From: UBA12191 sp009937185
GTDB taxonomy: Bacteria; Planctomycetota; UBA8108; UBA1146
Assembly (NCBI GenBank): GCA_938075155.1
Contig: CALJGL010000005.1
Coordinates: 1 to 64,000 of the forward strand
DNA length: 64,000 nucleotides
Direction: 5' to 3'
Shown here: piece after piece, positions 45,764 to 53,283 of the stretch
Position numbering within the stretch: the stretch's first letter is position 1
Layout: each line of letters begins with the position of its first letter
Notes under the pieces: model-generated
Database searches by the model: none
What the model was told of the DNA's origin: nothing
What the model saw: the letters and a program-made list of their open reading frames with translations, nothing else
Position numbers and translations under genes: made by a program

Positions 45764-46978
45764 TTGATACTGCCAAATACACTGGTTGTGCTCGTTGGCA
45801 CTTCGACACTAGGGATTTGTTGCGGCCTCATTGGAAGCTTGCTTCTGCTGAGGAAGCGAGCCCTATTGGCTGACGCCCTCGCCCATTCCACCCTTCCCGG
45901 AATCGTGCTCGGTTTTCTGATCGCAGGAAGCCAATCCTATTGGGCGTTGGGGACGGGTGCATTGATCACGACTCTGGTGGGAGCAGGTCTCGTTTCCAGA
46001 CTGCCTGTCGTTTCCAGGATACGTCCTGACTCCGCCACGGCTTCAGTTCTGGGAGTATTTTTTGGAGCAGGCATCGCCCTACTCAGCTTGGCGCAAAGAT
46101 CCGGTCCGGGTGCTTTCTCGGCCGGCCTCGATCACTTTCTTTTGGGTCAGGCTGCAGGAATGCTCCAACAAGAATCACTGATTCTCGCAGGCGCGGCGAC
46201 TCTCATGAGCTTGATCGTCATTCTATTACACAAGGAATTTCTGACCAGTTGTTTCGATTCTGCATTTGGAAGCAGTACAGGGATGAGGATGAATACCATC
46301 GATTTCATCGTCATGATTCTTCTGTCTTTGACGATTGTCATCTCGCTTCCCGCTGTGGGAGTCGTCCTGACAGCGGCTCTCGTGGTGATTCCGCCTGCGA
46401 CCGCCAGATTTTGGACTGACCGATTCACGATCATGATGGCCATCAGCGCCCTCATTGGCGCTGCGTCAGGTATTTCTGGAACACTTCTCAGTTCCCTTCG
46501 TGTCGATCTACCCACTGGCCCGGTTGTCATACTCTGCTCTTCCGTCTTTTTTTTCCTGTCGATGCTTCTCGCCCCACATCGTGGGCTTGTAGGAAAACGA
46601 CTCCGCTGGAAGCAAAGGAGCCAACGGAGAGAAATGCTACGCATTCTCGTTCACCTCTTCGAGAACTTGAAGGAAGGCAATGATTTCGTGGCTAAAGAAA
46701 GAATCATTGCAGGATCAATGAGAGCTCGACCCGATGCATTACGGTTGTGTCAAAGCAATGGGTATGTCTTACAGGCGGGTACACACCTCCAGTTAACCTC
46801 CGAAGGAATAATACGAGCTCAACGGTCCGTAGAAGCAAGGAAGAAATGGATCAGATGGCTGGATGACGCTGCAGAGATCGACCGAAACCTGATTGATCTT
46901 GATGAAGAAGACATCGAAAAACTTCTGTCATCGCGTCCACTCTTGGATCAACCAAGTCCAGACAAGAAGCCGTCATGA
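45764..46978 (+). CDS. Metal ABC transporter permease with C-terminal DtxR-like winged helix
   Basis: 404 residues from a TTG at 45764 with GAGG upstream. Residues 1-280 are an ABC-3 family permease with about eight membrane helices (GLIGSLLLLRKRALLADALAHS, LVVIPPATARFW). Residues about 291-400 are extra: a winged-helix-like stretch (MLRILVHLFENLKEGN, AKERIIAGSMRARPDALRLC, QAGTHLQLTSEGIIRAQRS) and an acidic helix, resembling the DNA-binding half of DtxR proteins. Plain permeases end at about 280-290. It overlaps the next permease (ATGA). Confidence 0.88.
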   Translation: MILPNTLVVLVGTSTLGICCGLIGSLLLLRKRALLADALAHSTLPGIVLGFLIAGSQSYWALGTGALITTLVGAGLVSRLPVVSRIRPDSATASVLGVFFGAGIALLSLAQRSGPGAFSAGLDHFLLGQAAGMLQQESLILAGAATLMSLIVILLHKEFLTSCFDSAFGSSTGMRMNTIDFIVMILLSLTIVISLPAVGVVLTAALVVIPPATARFWTDRFTIMMAISALIGAASGISGTLLSSLRVDLPTGPVVILCSSVFFFLSMLLAPHRGLVGKRLRWKQRSQRREMLRILVHLFENLKEGNDFVAKERIIAGSMRARPDALRLCQSNGYVLQAGTHLQLTSEGIIRAQRSVEARKKWIRWLDDAAEIDRNLIDLDEEDIEKLLSSRPLLDQPSPDKKPS

Positions 46979-48207
46979 TGCAAATATTCCTCGATCCCGC
47001 GATGTTCGAAATACTACTCGTGGCTTGTTTGGCAACCGTCTCATGCTCGATGGTCGGGGTTCATTTGACCTTGCGAAATAGAGCCATGCTCGGTGATGCG
47101 ATTGCCCACGGTGTGGTACCTGGCTTGGTATTAGGATTTATTTTTACAGGTTCGAGAGATGTCGCCCCAATGTTTATCGGAGCGATGGTATCCGCACTCT
47201 TGTTGTCATTTCTTGCTGAATGGCTGAGAGATCGAGCGGAAGTAGATGGAGGCGCTGCCCTTGGAGTTGTATTCACGACCCTCTTCTCCTTAGGAATCGT
47301 TCTCATCGAAATGTTCACCAGAGAAGTGGACCTCGATGCAAATTGCGTCCTATACGGCCTGATTGAGTTTACACATTTCCAACGCATAGAGATTGTAGGA
47401 ATTTCACTTCCCAGATCTTTGGTTTCAGTTTCAGTAGCATTGCTGATCAATATCATCGCAATGATGCTTTGTTGGAAAGAATGGAAAGTATGTGCCTTTG
47501 ATCCAGCGCTCGCACGATCGATGAGATTACCTGTTAAAGCTCTCGAAAGAAGTCTCTTGATGCTTGTGGCGCTCACGGCAGTTTCCTGCTTCGAAGCAGT
47601 GGGATCGATTCTTGTCGTCGCCATGATTGCTGTACCAGCGACTATTGCAGGAATACTCTGTAATCAGTTCGGTTACATGATGATCGTCAGCTGCATTGTC
47701 GGGTTGCTATCCGCTTTCTTTGGAACCTATAGTGCCGTCTATATCATAGACACAAACGTGCCGGGAATGATCGCAGTGACAGCTGGAGGCTTCTTGTTTC
47801 TCGCAGTATTCCTTGCCCCTTCTAGGGGATTACTTCCCGTAGCTTTGCGAATGATCACTTGGAGACTAAGGGTTGCAAAAGAAGACCTACTCGCTGATTC
47901 GCTGGAGTTATCGAAAAAAGGAAACCAGTTCCATGCACCAGCCTTCTTTTCAATCTCAGGACTTGCCCATCTGCAACTGGTGATCTTTGGGCAACTCAGA
48001 AGTGGTCGTCCTGTTGGACGGGGTGAAAGAATCGCAAAAACCTTGCTCAGAAAGAGAAGTTTGTGGCAAAGATTTGCTGCTGATCGACTTGGCTTACCAT
48101 TTGATCACTTGGAAAACCCTGCTCATAGGATTGAGCATCATCTCGATGAAAGTCTCATGGAACTTCTAGAAGAAGGAGACGAGTCTGCCGACCGTCCAGC
48201 GCATTGA
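46975..48207 (+). CDS. Metal ABC transporter permease fused to a DtxR-like domain (YtgCR-like)
   Basis: 410 residues. Residues 1-290 are an ABC-3 permease (SMVGVHLTLRNRAMLGDAIAHGVVPG; AMIAVPATIAGIL; GGFLFLAVFLAPSRG). Residues about 297-400 resemble a DtxR-type winged helix plus dimerisation helix: LWQRFAADRLGLPFDHLE, then AHRIEHHLDESLMELLEEG, which parallels ILETYLATILGISWDRVD and VERLEHSVSDEVICRMEEA of the separate DtxR gene. Metal-ligand His pair in EHH is kept. Chlamydia YtgCR has the same permease-repressor layout and is cleaved to release the repressor. Whether cleavage occurs here is unknown. Confidence 0.88.
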   Translation: MMQIFLDPAMFEILLVACLATVSCSMVGVHLTLRNRAMLGDAIAHGVVPGLVLGFIFTGSRDVAPMFIGAMVSALLLSFLAEWLRDRAEVDGGAALGVVFTTLFSLGIVLIEMFTREVDLDANCVLYGLIEFTHFQRIEIVGISLPRSLVSVSVALLINIIAMMLCWKEWKVCAFDPALARSMRLPVKALERSLLMLVALTAVSCFEAVGSILVVAMIAVPATIAGILCNQFGYMMIVSCIVGLLSAFFGTYSAVYIIDTNVPGMIAVTAGGFLFLAVFLAPSRGLLPVALRMITWRLRVAKEDLLADSLELSKKGNQFHAPAFFSISGLAHLQLVIFGQLRSGRPVGRGERIAKTLLRKRSLWQRFAADRLGLPFDHLENPAHRIEHHLDESLMELLEEGDESADRPAH

Positions 48208-48226
48208 TATCTTTGGTGCGAAAAAA

Positions 48227-48895
48227 TTAAGCTATCTCTTTGACACAGATCGAACGGGATAGATCCCCACTGATCGCCAAAGAGCGATCTTCCTTAACAA
48301 CTCTCAAAAGTACAGGACCGCCCGCAGGTTCCCTTGCTTCTAAAAAGACGACTTCACCCGGTTTGATTCCTCGCTCACCCAACCAGTTCAAAACTTCAGG
48401 GAGAGCGTCGACCACTCTGACCACTTTCAGTTCTATTGATAGCGGAGCTTGAGCCAGATTTAAATCAACCCCACCAGGAAGGCGGCCTTGCCTATCTGGA
48501 ATCGGAGATCCATGAGGATCCCTATCGGGGAAATCGAGCGCTTCTTCCATTCGACAAATAACTTCATCACTGACGGAGTGCTCCAGTCTTTCGACTTCAG
48601 CATCTACCCTGTCCCATGAAATGCCCAATATTGTGGCGAGATAAGTCTCCAGAATCCTGTGTCGCCTGACCGTTTGGACCGCCAGCTCTCTTCCCTCGAC
48701 CGTCAATCGAACACCTTGATACCTCTTATGGTGCAACCAACCTCTCTCACAGAGTTGCTGGACCATACTCGTCGCTGATGGGGGTGAAACACCCACACGA
48801 TCTGCGACCTGACCTGTAGAAATCCATTCGTCAGAATCTTCCCCGGTTAATTTCCAGATCGCTCTGAGATAGTTTTCCTCTGATTCGCTCGGCAA
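48227..48895 (-). CDS. DtxR/MntR-family metal-dependent regulator
   Basis: 222 residues from a TTG at 48895 with GGAGG upstream. Winged helix: EENYLRAIWKLT, STGQVADRVGVSPPSATSMVQQL, then GVRLTVEGRELA. Dimerisation and metal-binding domain RRHRILETYLATILG, VERLEHSVSDEV. A Gly-Pro linker leads to a C-terminal SH3-like FeoA domain (LGERGIKPGEVVFLEAREPAGGP, LAISGDLSRSICVKEI). It represses metal uptake genes when Mn or Fe is replete. Convergent with the ABC operon, 19 bases away, so the importer upstream is its natural target. Confidence 0.93.
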   Translation of the reverse strand: MPSESEENYLRAIWKLTGEDSDEWISTGQVADRVGVSPPSATSMVQQLCERGWLHHKRYQGVRLTVEGRELAVQTVRRHRILETYLATILGISWDRVDAEVERLEHSVSDEVICRMEEALDFPDRDPHGSPIPDRQGRLPGGVDLNLAQAPLSIELKVVRVVDALPEVLNWLGERGIKPGEVVFLEAREPAGGPVLLRVVKEDRSLAISGDLSRSICVKEIA

Positions 48896-48930
48896 TTTCC
48901 CTCCGGATCCGAAATTGACTACCCGTATGG

Positions 48931-48946
48931 GACATCCTGTGATGTC
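48931..48946. promoter_or_regulatory. Short inverted repeat upstream of the DtxR gene
   Basis: GACATC-CTGT-GATGTC, 6-bp arms, 36 bases before the regulator's start. It could be an autoregulatory site but does not match the TTTAGTC palindrome upstream of the importer operon, and short arms can arise by chance. Confidence 0.25.
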
Positions 48947-49021
48947 ATAGGGTGAGTGTGAGGACGACAGTATTGCAAATCATTGCCATCTGTCATCACA
49001 ATCATCTCGCGTAGAAGATGA

Positions 49022-49040
49022 TGCCATGTGAATCATGGCA
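49022..49040. promoter_or_regulatory. Inverted repeat upstream of the thioesterase gene
   Basis: TGCCATG-TGAAT-CATGGCA, perfect 7-bp arms, ending 36 bases before the ATG at 49077. Operator or small 5' hairpin; function unknown. Confidence 0.35.
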
Positions 49041-49076
49041 AGCAAACAGGGTCTTAAACTCAATCAAGGAGGATAA

Positions 49077-49541
49077 ATGTCAACTCCTGACTCCTCATCC
49101 AGAAATAATCACATAGAGAATCTTGATTTCCACTTTACGACTACCGTAAAGGTTCGCCTACCAGAGACAGATGCCATGGGCATTGTCTTTCATGGTAATT
49201 ATTTCACTTATCTGGAAGTGGGCAGAGTTGAGTATCTTCTCAACCTGGGTCTCGCCGAAGGATTAAGGCCGATTCGCGATTTTGAAAATGTAGTGGTCAA
49301 TGCTCACCTCGATTTTAAATCGCCCGCACGACTTCATGACGTGCTCTCCATCGATGTTTGCACCAAAGAGATTCGTCACAGCTCTTTCACCTTCGCTGTT
49401 AAAATTAGACACAAAAGTGAAAATCGATTGATCGCTTCTGGGTGGACGACCCATTGTGCGATTGATGAAAATTTCAATCCCATCGAAGTCCCTGCCAGCT
49501 TCCGCTCAACTATCGCCAACTATGAGGGCTGGAAGTCCTAA
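49077..49541 (+). CDS. YbgC/FadM-type acyl-CoA thioesterase (hotdog fold)
   Basis: 154 residues from an ATG with AAGGAGG upstream. The hotdog 4HBT signature is clear: VRLPETDAMGIVFHGNYFTYLEVGRVEYL, with the usual Asp in ETDAMG as a catalytic residue. Family members hydrolyse acyl-CoA thioesters, and YbgC proteins associate with the Tol-Pal system, though no tol genes are here. Two bases separate it from the HIT gene, so they are co-translated. Confidence 0.9.
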   Translation: MSTPDSSSRNNHIENLDFHFTTTVKVRLPETDAMGIVFHGNYFTYLEVGRVEYLLNLGLAEGLRPIRDFENVVVNAHLDFKSPARLHDVLSIDVCTKEIRHSSFTFAVKIRHKSENRLIASGWTTHCAIDENFNPIEVPASFRSTIANYEGWKS

Positions 49542-49543
49542 AC

Positions 49544-49939
49544 ATGAGCAGTATTTTCACTCAAATAATTAACGGTAATATTCCCTGTCACGAAGTTTGG
49601 CAAGACGATCATCATTTGGCATTTCTTGACATTCGCCCTGTCAAACCGGGTCACTGTCTGGTCGTCCCCAAAGAAGAGATCAGCCACATTACAGATCTGA
49701 CTCCCGAAGCCCACGCACAACTTTGGAAAGCAGTGCATCTCGTTTCAAGAAAGTTGAAATTGGCCAGTGGGTGCGAACGTGTCGTAATGATGGTAGTCGG
49801 CTGGGAAGTTCCCCATGTTCACGTTCATTTGATCCCGACCAATTCGGGGGAAGATGTAGCTTTCCCTGATCCCTGCGACTTTGACCCGGCAGACTTCCCG
49901 AACTGGGCGCATAGAATCTCTTCTGCTGCTGAAGCCTGA
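49544..49939 (+). CDS. HIT family nucleotide-binding hydrolase
   Basis: 131 residues. The HIT signature HVHVH is at residues 91-95 in WEVPHVHVHLIP, with N-terminal FTQIINGNIPCHEVWQDDHHLAFLDIRPVKPGHCLVVPK typical of the Hint branch. Hydrolyses nucleoside 5'-phosphoramidates or similar substrates. A bidirectional terminator follows. Confidence 0.94.
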   Translation: MSSIFTQIINGNIPCHEVWQDDHHLAFLDIRPVKPGHCLVVPKEEISHITDLTPEAHAQLWKAVHLVSRKLKLASGCERVVMMVVGWEVPHVHVHLIPTNSGEDVAFPDPCDFDPADFPNWAHRISSAAEA

Positions 49940-50000
49940 TTCTCTGCACGACATTCTCTGACAAATACAAAGAATCTCTCCCTCAACAGACGATGTTACA

Positions 50001-50043
50001 AAAAAATGCCCTCTTATGTTTCTGACATAAAAGGGCATTTTTT
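50001..50043. terminator. Bidirectional Rho-independent terminator
   Basis: AAAAAATGCCCTCTTATG (50001-50018) and CATAAAAGGGCATTTTTT (50026-50043) pair over 18 positions with one mismatch; loop TTTCTGA. T runs follow on both strands. It separates the plus HIT gene from the minus metallopeptidase gene. Confidence 0.92.
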
Positions 50044-50082
50044 TAAGTGTCGTCACTCTCAATACGATCCAAAGATCTCTCG

Positions 50083-53000
50083 TTAGGGACAACTCACTTG
50101 AGTCTGACAATCTGGAAGCGCATCTGTATCATTGATATCAGTTCCACAATTCGGGTATGGCTGAGCTGGAGGAGACTCTCCACCAAAAAGAAAACCAACA
50201 AGTCCTACGGGATCTGCAATATTCACACTACCGTTATCTGCAAAATCAGCCGCGTCTACGCAGGAGATGGGTAATCCCTCGAACAAGTATTGAAGCATAC
50301 TGACCGCATCAGAAACATCTACGCTTCCATCCCCATTGGGATCTCCACGCCTGAAGATGGGACCTAAATTACAGAACCTATTTTGAATCTGCAGATCATC
50401 GATGGCCATCTCAACGATGGATCCTGTTCCCGCATCTTGTGCAATGAATCTCAATTGGACGGTATCGGAAAGACTGATGAAGTCGAGCGGAAGGAATGTG
50501 TGCTGTACCCATCCTCCTAAAGTATCGGGACCACTATTGGGACCCAGTACTTCAACAACAACCCAGTTGGTCAAATCGTTCGTGATTTCCACCTGAGCAG
50601 TATCCGTGAATGGCGTTGCACCCGTTCCATTGGAGTACCATCTCCAGTAACTGATTTCTGAATCCCATGCTGCGCCAATCGATCCTGAAAGATCAAAGAC
50701 GGGCGACTTCAGTGTAGTGGCTCCTCCGTCAATGTCATTCTCTCCTAGGGCTCCTCCTATGAGACCTTGCCCGGTCACCCAAGCCACTGCCCCTCCGGAT
50801 CCATGGCCGGATTCTGGTTGAGCAGCGGTTCCTATGGGATCGACTCGCTCCCAGATTCCAGTGGTTGCGGTATCTGTAGGCTCTCCAACCGTCCAACCCG
50901 TATCAGCTTCCATGTCATCTGCGAAATCAACCTGAATCGAAGTGAACACCAATGCGGTGTAAGGAGCAGTAGCTCCCGATTCAGGTCGCAAGAATTCTGC
51001 TCCGACAGAATTCTGAAAGCGAATGTAGTACTGAATCTCATCCCCACAAAGTTGCTCAGGAATGGTCGCAGAGAAAATATCACCCGACACCTGAACGATG
51101 GGCTCCTCTAAGAAAGCCCCTGTATTTCCTTGCCGGTGAAATAGCACCCCGGAATCAGGATTCACAGAACTCAACCCTGGTATCACGTCTACTCTGAAAG
51201 AGGCTGCGATGGCTGGCTGGAGTTCCTGCGGACGTCCATCTGGAAAGCTAATCACGAGTTCCGGAAGCACTGGGCAATCGATGGAGTGAGCCGCAAATGC
51301 GGAACAGATCAAATCGAAATTGGGAGTTCCTGTTCCAAGTTCTCCATCGTTATCATCCAAAGTTAAGACTTCAATCGCAGTCTCCGGGTGAGCGCTGGAA
51401 TCGCCCAATCCACCGATGGTGATCAATAACCAATCGACAAACAATTGTCGGGTCTGCTCAAGACCCTCCGCAGATCCCAAGGTAGCCCCGAATCCTTCTC
51501 GGATACGCCAATAGGTGGACCCCAAAATTTGTCCGCATGTATGAACGGATGTCGACGCACATGGGAATTGGATTCCTGCCGCAATCGGATCTCTAACTTC
51601 TGTACCTGGCCCGAGAAAATCTCTTCCAATGATGGGATCATCGAACTGCAACATACTGACGACGTCGGAGAATCCTTCCCCGAAGCCTCCTTGTGCTAAT
51701 CCAAGCCTGTCCACGATGAAGTGTCCATATTCATGGGAAATAACACTCGCGTAGCTGGTGTTCACACAGCCAGCACCCGCTTGGAAAAAGTTGATGCTCT
51801 GAGCTCCAGGGCTGAAAAATGCATTGCAGGTATCAACAATATTTACATTCGTTGTGATCGGAACATCGATTCCGAGAACACCATCCGGAGTTCTCGATCG
51901 AATAAAATCATGCGTCCGATGTGTGAAGTGATATGCATTCAGTTCTGCAACTTGGAGTGGGTCATAGACAGGATTCAACTCTATGAACGCGGGTCCTGGA
52001 GGGTTGACAGACGTCGTATTTGACAAATTCACTCCCCCCTCATTCACAACTGTGGACCATCGCCCCGACAGCCCTGTCTGAAGGTCGACCTGATCCACTC
52101 CGTTATGAGTGATGACGAATTCACCCGCTCCATTCGAATAAGAGAACTGACCTCCAGGTACAGAAATCGAGAGTCCTGAAATAGGAGTTGCATTCGGAGG
52201 GTTCGAAGGCGTATCGGGTAAACCACCGGTGGTGACTCTGCCTTCAACAGTTCCTTCAATATCGACATGTAGTATTTGATTCCGTACATCGAGGGTTCGG
52301 CCTGAAGAAGGATCGACGTTGATAGCCCAATCCTCTGCCTGAGCAGGAGTCTTTCCCGTCGCCACAATGCGGTAAACAAGTCGAGAATCACTTCTTAAAC
52401 TGGCACTCGCTTCGATAAGAAGTTTCGCCTTGGACCAATTCAAATTTTCACTGCCACGCCAATCTTGGCGCGCCAATCTCAAAGCCTCTTCTGCGGAAAT
52501 CTCAACGGGTGCATATCCGGAAACAGGTTCATGTGCCAAATGCCCAGCGGCATAAACCAAAGTCGGCCTGCCTGAAACGGGGTCTGGACGCAAAAGTAAT
52601 CGAAATGCCGAATGCTCAACGGGAATACCATCTATCACCTGACGATATCCGCGGACTGTCGCTTCCTGAGTGGGAAGGTCCGTCGCATACAGGAGTTCAA
52701 GGTCTCCAGGGTGAATGCCAAAAGCGACAGCATGTCGTTCGAGGAACAGATCTACTGCTTCATCATCTGTGATGCCAGATGTAAACCGAGCTCCATAGAG
52801 TTGAATCCTGCCCAGATCATCCTTTCGGACGAAGACATCAGGATAACTTTCCATGAACTGTTCGAGAGAGGAATCCCTCTCTCCGGCATAAGGGCGCTCC
52901 AGCCAGTCTTGAGCACTTGCTTGAAGACTCTGAAATCCGGTTAACAACAACACGAATAGCAGAATAAAAAGAATGGACCTATTATCCTTTTCCTTCATAT

Positions 53001-53094
53001 CAGATGTCGTTTGTAAACCTTCATCTAACGTTGGAATGAGAGTCATCCCCGATAATTGCTTCTGGTATAAAGATCCATTGGATCTCATGGCCAT
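50083..53094 (-). CDS. Secreted M4/M36-like zinc metallopeptidase with C-terminal dockerin module
   Basis: About 1003 residues from the ATG at 53094 (GGAAGGA upstream); an ATG at 52998 directly before the signal peptide is an alternative. Signal helix RSILFILLFVLLLTG, then an FTP-type propeptide region (GARFTSGITDDEAVDLFLERHAVAFGI, YRQVIDGIPVEHSAFRLLL). The zinc site HEYGH near residue 454 is followed by GFGEGFSDVVSML supplying the third ligand Glu. A beta-rich region with a CUB/MAM-like feel follows. The C-terminus is a dockerin pair (GDPNGDGSVDVSDAVSML, DFADNGSVNIADPVGLV) and tail CGTDINDTDALPDC. Paralogue of the next gene. Confidence 0.88.
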   Translation of the reverse strand: MAMRSNGSLYQKQLSGMTLIPTLDEGLQTTSDMKEKDNRSILFILLFVLLLTGFQSLQASAQDWLERPYAGERDSSLEQFMESYPDVFVRKDDLGRIQLYGARFTSGITDDEAVDLFLERHAVAFGIHPGDLELLYATDLPTQEATVRGYRQVIDGIPVEHSAFRLLLRPDPVSGRPTLVYAAGHLAHEPVSGYAPVEISAEEALRLARQDWRGSENLNWSKAKLLIEASASLRSDSRLVYRIVATGKTPAQAEDWAINVDPSSGRTLDVRNQILHVDIEGTVEGRVTTGGLPDTPSNPPNATPISGLSISVPGGQFSYSNGAGEFVITHNGVDQVDLQTGLSGRWSTVVNEGGVNLSNTTSVNPPGPAFIELNPVYDPLQVAELNAYHFTHRTHDFIRSRTPDGVLGIDVPITTNVNIVDTCNAFFSPGAQSINFFQAGAGCVNTSYASVISHEYGHFIVDRLGLAQGGFGEGFSDVVSMLQFDDPIIGRDFLGPGTEVRDPIAAGIQFPCASTSVHTCGQILGSTYWRIREGFGATLGSAEGLEQTRQLFVDWLLITIGGLGDSSAHPETAIEVLTLDDNDGELGTGTPNFDLICSAFAAHSIDCPVLPELVISFPDGRPQELQPAIAASFRVDVIPGLSSVNPDSGVLFHRQGNTGAFLEEPIVQVSGDIFSATIPEQLCGDEIQYYIRFQNSVGAEFLRPESGATAPYTALVFTSIQVDFADDMEADTGWTVGEPTDTATTGIWERVDPIGTAAQPESGHGSGGAVAWVTGQGLIGGALGENDIDGGATTLKSPVFDLSGSIGAAWDSEISYWRWYSNGTGATPFTDTAQVEITNDLTNWVVVEVLGPNSGPDTLGGWVQHTFLPLDFISLSDTVQLRFIAQDAGTGSIVEMAIDDLQIQNRFCNLGPIFRRGDPNGDGSVDVSDAVSMLQYLFEGLPISCVDAADFADNGSVNIADPVGLVGFLFGGESPPAQPYPNCGTDINDTDALPDCQTQVSCP

Positions 53095-53283
53095 TCCTTC
53101 CCCCCACCTCGCTGTGTTTATTATCAAATAAGCATTTGCCGCATAAACATGTGGTACGTATGGAGGGTTATCTCAATGTGTGATTATTAGTTATACGTAC
53201 CGATATTGATCATATCGGCAATATGAGGATGGTGGAAGTAACAATTTATTGGCATATCGAGACACATCGGTTCGTTGGATGGA

